A stretch of DNA of 64,000 nt. Origin: Marinobacterium_D sp050908845. GTDB lineage: Bacteria > Pseudomonadota > Gammaproteobacteria > Pseudomonadales > Balneatricaceae. A program made the translations under genes and the position numbers. Positions 60,660 to 64,000 of this stretch are shown piece by piece. The stretch spans positions 2,728,001 through 2,792,000 of the forward strand of contig NZ_CP194171.1 in NCBI RefSeq assembly GCF_050908845.1. The letters are read 5' to 3'. Position 1 is the stretch's first letter; every line of letters starts with the position of its first letter. Below the pieces are notes generated by a model. It was not told the DNA's origin and did no database searches. It saw only the letters and a list, made by a program, of their open reading frames with translations.

Positions 60660-63032
60660 TCAGGCCGGTGTTTCGTTGGCCAGGAAGAACCAGGTATCGA
60701 GCACCGAATCCGGGTTCAGGGAGACACTGGAGATCCCCTGCTCCATCAGCCAGCGCGCCAGATCCGGATGATCCGACGGCCCCTGGCCACAGATGCCGAC
60801 ATACTTGCCCTGCTTGCGGCAGGCTTCGATCGCCATCGCCAGCAGACGCTTCACCGCATCGTTACGCTCATCGAACAGATGGGCGATGATACCGGAGTCG
60901 CGGTCCAGGCCAAGGGTCAGCTGAGTCAGGTCGTTGGAACCGATGGAGAAACCATCGAAGTGTTCCAGGAACTGATCCGCCAGCAGCGCGTTGGACGGGA
61001 TCTCGCACATCATGATCAGGCGCAGGCCGTTGTCGCCACGCTTGAGGCCGTTGTCTTCCAGCATCTCGACCACCTGCTTGGCTTCGCCCGGCGTACGCAC
61101 GAACGGCACCATGATCTCGACGTTGGTCAGGCGCATCTCGTCACGCACGCGCTTGAGTGCGCGGCACTCGAGCTCGAAGCAGTCGCGGAAGTTCTCGGAG
61201 ATGTAACGCGCCGCACCACGGAAGCCCAGCATCGGGTTCTCTTCGCCCGGCTCGTAGCGGTCGCCACCGATCAGGTGTCCGTACTCATTGGACTTGAAGT
61301 CCGACATGCGCACGATCACCTTCTTCGGATAGAAGGCCGCCGCCAGGGTAGAGATCCCTTCGACCAGCTTGTCGACATAGAAGTCCACCGGGCTGGCGTA
61401 GCCGGCGATACGACGTTCGATGATCTGCTTCACATCGCGTGGCTGCTCATCGAAGTTGATCAGCGCCTTGGGGTGCACACCGATCATCCGGTTGATGATG
61501 AACTCCAGACGCGCCAGGCCGACACCGGCGTTAGGCAGTGCCTGAAAATCGAAGGCGCGATCCGGGTTACCCACGTTCATCATCACGTGGAACGGCAGCG
61601 ACGGCATCTGCTCGACAGAGTTGGTCTGGTGTTCGAACTCCAGTTTACCTTCGTAGGCCCGGCCGGTGTCGCCTTCGGCGCAGGATACGGTAACCTCCTG
61701 GCCGTTCTGCAGACGCTCGGTGGCATCACCACAGCCGACGATTGCAGGGATACCCAGCTCACGGGCGATGATCGCTGCGTGGCAGGTACGGCCTCCACGG
61801 TTGGTCACGATGGCCGCGGCGCGCTTCATCACCGGTTCCCAGTCCGGGTCGGTCATATCGGTGACCAGCACGTCGCCCTGCTGGACTTCATGCATCGCTT
61901 CCAGACCGCTGACGATCCGCACGGGGCCGGCACCGATACGGTGACCGATGGAACGGCCTTCGACCAGGATCTTGCCCTTTTCTTTAAGCAGGTAGCGTTC
62001 GATAACGGTGGCGTTACCCTGGCTGCGCACGGTTTCAGGACGCGCCTGAACCACGTAGAGCTGACCATCGTCACCATCTTTGGCCCACTCGATATCCATC
62101 GGGCGACCGTAGTGCTTTTCGATGATCACGGCGATCCGCGCCAGCTGCTCCACGTCCGCATCGTTGATACAGAACTTCTGACGATCAGACATCGGCACGT
62201 CGACGGTTTCTACCGCTTTGCCGGCGCTGCCGTCATCGGTGTAGACCATCTTGATCGCTTTCGAACCCAGGGTACGGCGCAGAATAGCCGGTGTGCCCTG
62301 CGCCAGGGTCGGCTTATATACGTAGAATTCGTCCGGGTTCACCGCGCCCTGAACCACGGTTTCACCCAGGCCGTAAGCGGCGGTGATGAAGACCACGTGG
62401 TTGAAACCGGATTCGGTGTCCAGGGTAAACATGACACCGGATGCGCCGGTTTCACTGCGTACCATCTGCTGAATACCTGCAGACAGGGCCACATCAGCGT
62501 GTACAAAGCCCTTGTGTACGCGGTAGGAAATAGCGCGGTCGTTATACAGAGAGGCGAAGACTTCCTTGATGGCGTGCTTGATGTTGTCCAGCCCGCGGAT
62601 GTTGAGGAAGGTTTCCTGCTGACCTGCGAAAGATGCATCGGGCAGGTCTTCTGCGGTGGCGGAGGAACGTACCGCCACTGAAATATCACCCTTGTCACCG
62701 GTCATCTCGGCGTAGGCGGTATTGATCGCCTGCTCGAGTTCCGGCTGGAAATCCGCTTCCATGATCCAGCTGCGGATCTGGCTGCCGGTTTCGATCAGCG
62801 CACGGGTATCCTCAGCATCAAGAGTATCCAGCGCCGCATTGATCTTTTCTGACAGCCCCCCGTGATCAAGAAAATCACGATAGGCCTGGGCGGTAGTGGC
62901 AAACCCTCCGGGAACCCTTACACCGGCATCAGCAAGGTTGCTGATCATCTCTCCAAGGGAAGCGTTCTTGCCGCCTACCTTGTCCACATCTCCCATGCCT
63001 GACTGGTCCAGGCGCAGTACATATTGCTGCAA
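60660..63032 (-). CDS. ppsA: Phosphoenolpyruvate synthase
   Basis: Cytosolic enzyme that makes phosphoenolpyruvate from pyruvate with ATP going to AMP and phosphate, for gluconeogenesis. Seen in 790 residues: N-terminal ATP-grasp domain (VGGKNASLGEMISNLADAGV near 20; VRSSATAEDLPDASFAGQQETFLN near 125), swivel domain with the phospho-His in GGRTCHAAIIARELGIPAIVG near 420, and the C-terminal PEP-binding barrel (SNDLTQLTLGLDRDSG, VGICGQGPSDHPDL). Typical length. Divergent from the ppsR regulator gene, as in many gammaproteobacteria. Useful for growth on ethanol, acetate or other C2-C4 compounds. Confidence 0.96.
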   Translation of the reverse strand: MQQYVLRLDQSGMGDVDKVGGKNASLGEMISNLADAGVRVPGGFATTAQAYRDFLDHGGLSEKINAALDTLDAEDTRALIETGSQIRSWIMEADFQPELEQAINTAYAEMTGDKGDISVAVRSSATAEDLPDASFAGQQETFLNIRGLDNIKHAIKEVFASLYNDRAISYRVHKGFVHADVALSAGIQQMVRSETGASGVMFTLDTESGFNHVVFITAAYGLGETVVQGAVNPDEFYVYKPTLAQGTPAILRRTLGSKAIKMVYTDDGSAGKAVETVDVPMSDRQKFCINDADVEQLARIAVIIEKHYGRPMDIEWAKDGDDGQLYVVQARPETVRSQGNATVIERYLLKEKGKILVEGRSIGHRIGAGPVRIVSGLEAMHEVQQGDVLVTDMTDPDWEPVMKRAAAIVTNRGGRTCHAAIIARELGIPAIVGCGDATERLQNGQEVTVSCAEGDTGRAYEGKLEFEHQTNSVEQMPSLPFHVMMNVGNPDRAFDFQALPNAGVGLARLEFIINRMIGVHPKALINFDEQPRDVKQIIERRIAGYASPVDFYVDKLVEGISTLAAAFYPKKVIVRMSDFKSNEYGHLIGGDRYEPGEENPMLGFRGAARYISENFRDCFELECRALKRVRDEMRLTNVEIMVPFVRTPGEAKQVVEMLEDNGLKRGDNGLRLIMMCEIPSNALLADQFLEHFDGFSIGSNDLTQLTLGLDRDSGIIAHLFDERNDAVKRLLAMAIEACRKQGKYVGICGQGPSDHPDLARWLMEQGISSVSLNPDSVLDTWFFLANETPA

Positions 63033-63180
63033 AGCCGTTACTCCTGAAATTGAACGTCAACCTGAATAATTATTGTTATTTTGTTTGAAGGCATGGATGA
63101 TACTGCACCTGAAAACAAAAATCGCCGGTCTGGCGAAATGTAATTTCACTACAAAACTTCGCCGATTTTGCGCCCAAAAG

Positions 63181-63203
63181 ACCCGTTATGTGCGAAAACG
63201 GGT
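63181..63203. promoter_or_regulatory. Inverted repeat upstream of ppsR
   Basis: ACCCGTT (63181-63187) and AACGGGT (63197-63203) pair around nine bases, 26 bp before the ppsR ATG and about 150 bp before the ppsA ATG. It could be an operator or a 5' leader hairpin; no known consensus is matched. Confidence 0.4.
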
Positions 63204-63229
63204 AGTTTAGATTCGAGCTATTTTCAGTC

Positions 63230-64000
63230 ATGAAACGTACTGCTTTCTTCATCTCCGACGGCACCGGTATTACCGCGGAAACCCTCGGTCACAGTCTTCT
63301 TTCGCAGTTTGAAGCGATCCGTTTTCACAAGATCACCCTGCCTTATATCGACACCGTCGAAAAAGCGCGGGCAACGGTGGAGAAAATCAACGCGGCCTGT
63401 GAAGCGGATGGCGAACCGGCCATCGTGCTCGACACCATCGTCAATGAGGATGTGAGTGCGGAACTGGCGAAAAGCAACGGCTTCAAGATCGACGTCTTCT
63501 CCACCTTTCTGAAACCGCTTGAGCGTGAACTGAAAACCCATTCGTCCTACACCGTGGGCAAGTCACACGCGATCATAGAGATGAATCGTTACAAGGACCG
63601 TATCGATTCGGTGAACTTTGCACTGGATAATGATGACGGCGCCCGCACCCAGCAGTATGACCGGGCAGACATTATCCTGGTGGGCGTATCACGCTGCGGT
63701 AAAACACCGACCTGCCTTTATATGGCACTGCAGTTCGGCGTGCGTGCCGCCAATTACCCGCTGACGGAAGAGGATATGGAGAACCCCAGGCTGCCTGACG
63801 TGCTGCAGAAATACCGCCACAAACTCTACGGCCTGACCATCGACCCCTTCCAGTTGGCGGCGATCCGTCACGAACGCAGACCCAACAGTCGCTACTCATC
63901 ACTGGATCAGTGCGACTTTGAGGTACGCACGGTAGAGCGCCTGTTCCAGCAGCAGGATCTGCCGTTTATCAATACCACCAACTTCTCTATCGAAGAGATC
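63230..64000 (+). CDS. ppsR: PEP synthase regulatory protein (kinase/pyrophosphorylase), partial
   Basis: DUF299 bifunctional protein that inactivates PEP synthase by ADP-dependent phosphorylation and reverses this with phosphate. The first 257 codons are present and the gene runs past the right edge. Seen: FFISDGTGITAETLGHSLLS at the N-terminus, DYxxxKxx-type EMNRYKDRIDSVNFALDNDDG near residue 120, P-loop GVSRCGKTPTCLYMA near 153, and LTIDPFQLAAIRHERRPNSRY. Starts at ATG 63230 and is divergent from ppsA, its target. Confidence 0.94.
   Translation, partial: MKRTAFFISDGTGITAETLGHSLLSQFEAIRFHKITLPYIDTVEKARATVEKINAACEADGEPAIVLDTIVNEDVSAELAKSNGFKIDVFSTFLKPLERELKTHSSYTVGKSHAIIEMNRYKDRIDSVNFALDNDDGARTQQYDRADIILVGVSRCGKTPTCLYMALQFGVRAANYPLTEEDMENPRLPDVLQKYRHKLYGLTIDPFQLAAIRHERRPNSRYSSLDQCDFEVRTVERLFQQQDLPFINTTNFSIEEI

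Noticed and set aside
60768..62681. 637-codon open frame antisense to ppsA
   Set aside because: Shadow of a highly conserved enzyme gene; its His- and Asp-rich sequence is a reverse-complement artefact.
1..64000. CRISPR arrays, tRNA genes, insertion sequences, integrases
   Set aside because: I found no regularly spaced repeats, no cloverleaf, no transposase or integrase motifs and no flanking inverted repeats in the window.

Overview
The window looks like a chromosomal segment of a marine or aquatic gammaproteobacterium, near Oceanospirillales or Pseudomonas relatives. This rests on gene content: an ErbR/NahK/NosP regulatory block arranged much as in Pseudomonas aeruginosa, MprF, RraA, YdiJ, PpsA/PpsR, DsbB, a full type II secretion operon and a TRAP transporter. 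The genus cannot be fixed by eye. I see no tRNA, rRNA, CRISPR array, insertion sequence or prophage. Coding density is high and mostly in operons.

Layout. (1) 1-4532, minus strand: periplasmic alcohol oxidation. This holds cytochrome c550 PedF, an MxaJ-like binding protein, a nitrate/taurine-type ABC transporter (binding protein, permease, ATPase) and the N-terminal third of a PQQ-dependent alcohol dehydrogenase that runs off the left edge. (2) 4825-9840: MprF-type aminoacyl-phosphatidylglycerol synthase/flippase, an oxaloacetate-decarboxylase-like enzyme, an FKBP isomerase and an unknown Cys-rich small protein. (3) 10169-25054, minus strand: a lipoprotein phosphoesterase, a TPR protein and a complete type II secretion set in the order gspE-F-G-H-I-J-K-L-M-N-C-D-A. 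A HupE/UreJ-type membrane protein (25663-26811) diverges from it across an AT-rich region with phased repeats. (4) 26812-29488: a persulfide-dioxygenase-like metallohydrolase flanked by gene remnants, and an alpha/beta hydrolase. (5) 29782-34118: a cupredoxin-like protein and a second PQQ-associated block (binding protein, beta-propeller, ATPase, PedC permease). (6) 34154-38965: MFS transporter, a GAF sensor without output domains, DsbB, YbaK-type deacylase and a PilZ protein.

(7) 39181-45146: the control block, with ErbR/AgmR-type response regulator, NahK/ErcS'-type hybrid kinase, NosP-type FIST protein and a porin. A palindromic element, TACT-N2-AGTA, lies 68-95 bp upstream of the response regulator, of nosP and of the PQQ-associated binding protein gene. 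It is the best candidate for an undescribed regulon signal here. (8) 45506-55369: RraA, a YdiJ-type dehydrogenase with a divergent LysR, a second LysR, and an M20 amidohydrolase with a DctPQM TRAP transporter. (9) 55472-64000: acetyltransferase, a membrane-anchored unknown, a serine hydrolase, CvfB-like S1 protein, a ferredoxin and its reductase, PEP synthase and, divergent and cut by the right edge, its regulatory kinase/phosphorylase.

Together, regions 1, 5 and 7 read as one dispersed system for oxidising alcohols in the periplasm (dehydrogenase, cytochrome, two ABC systems, regulators). The type II system with the phosphoesterase and TPR genes forms a second unit for export to the cell surface.
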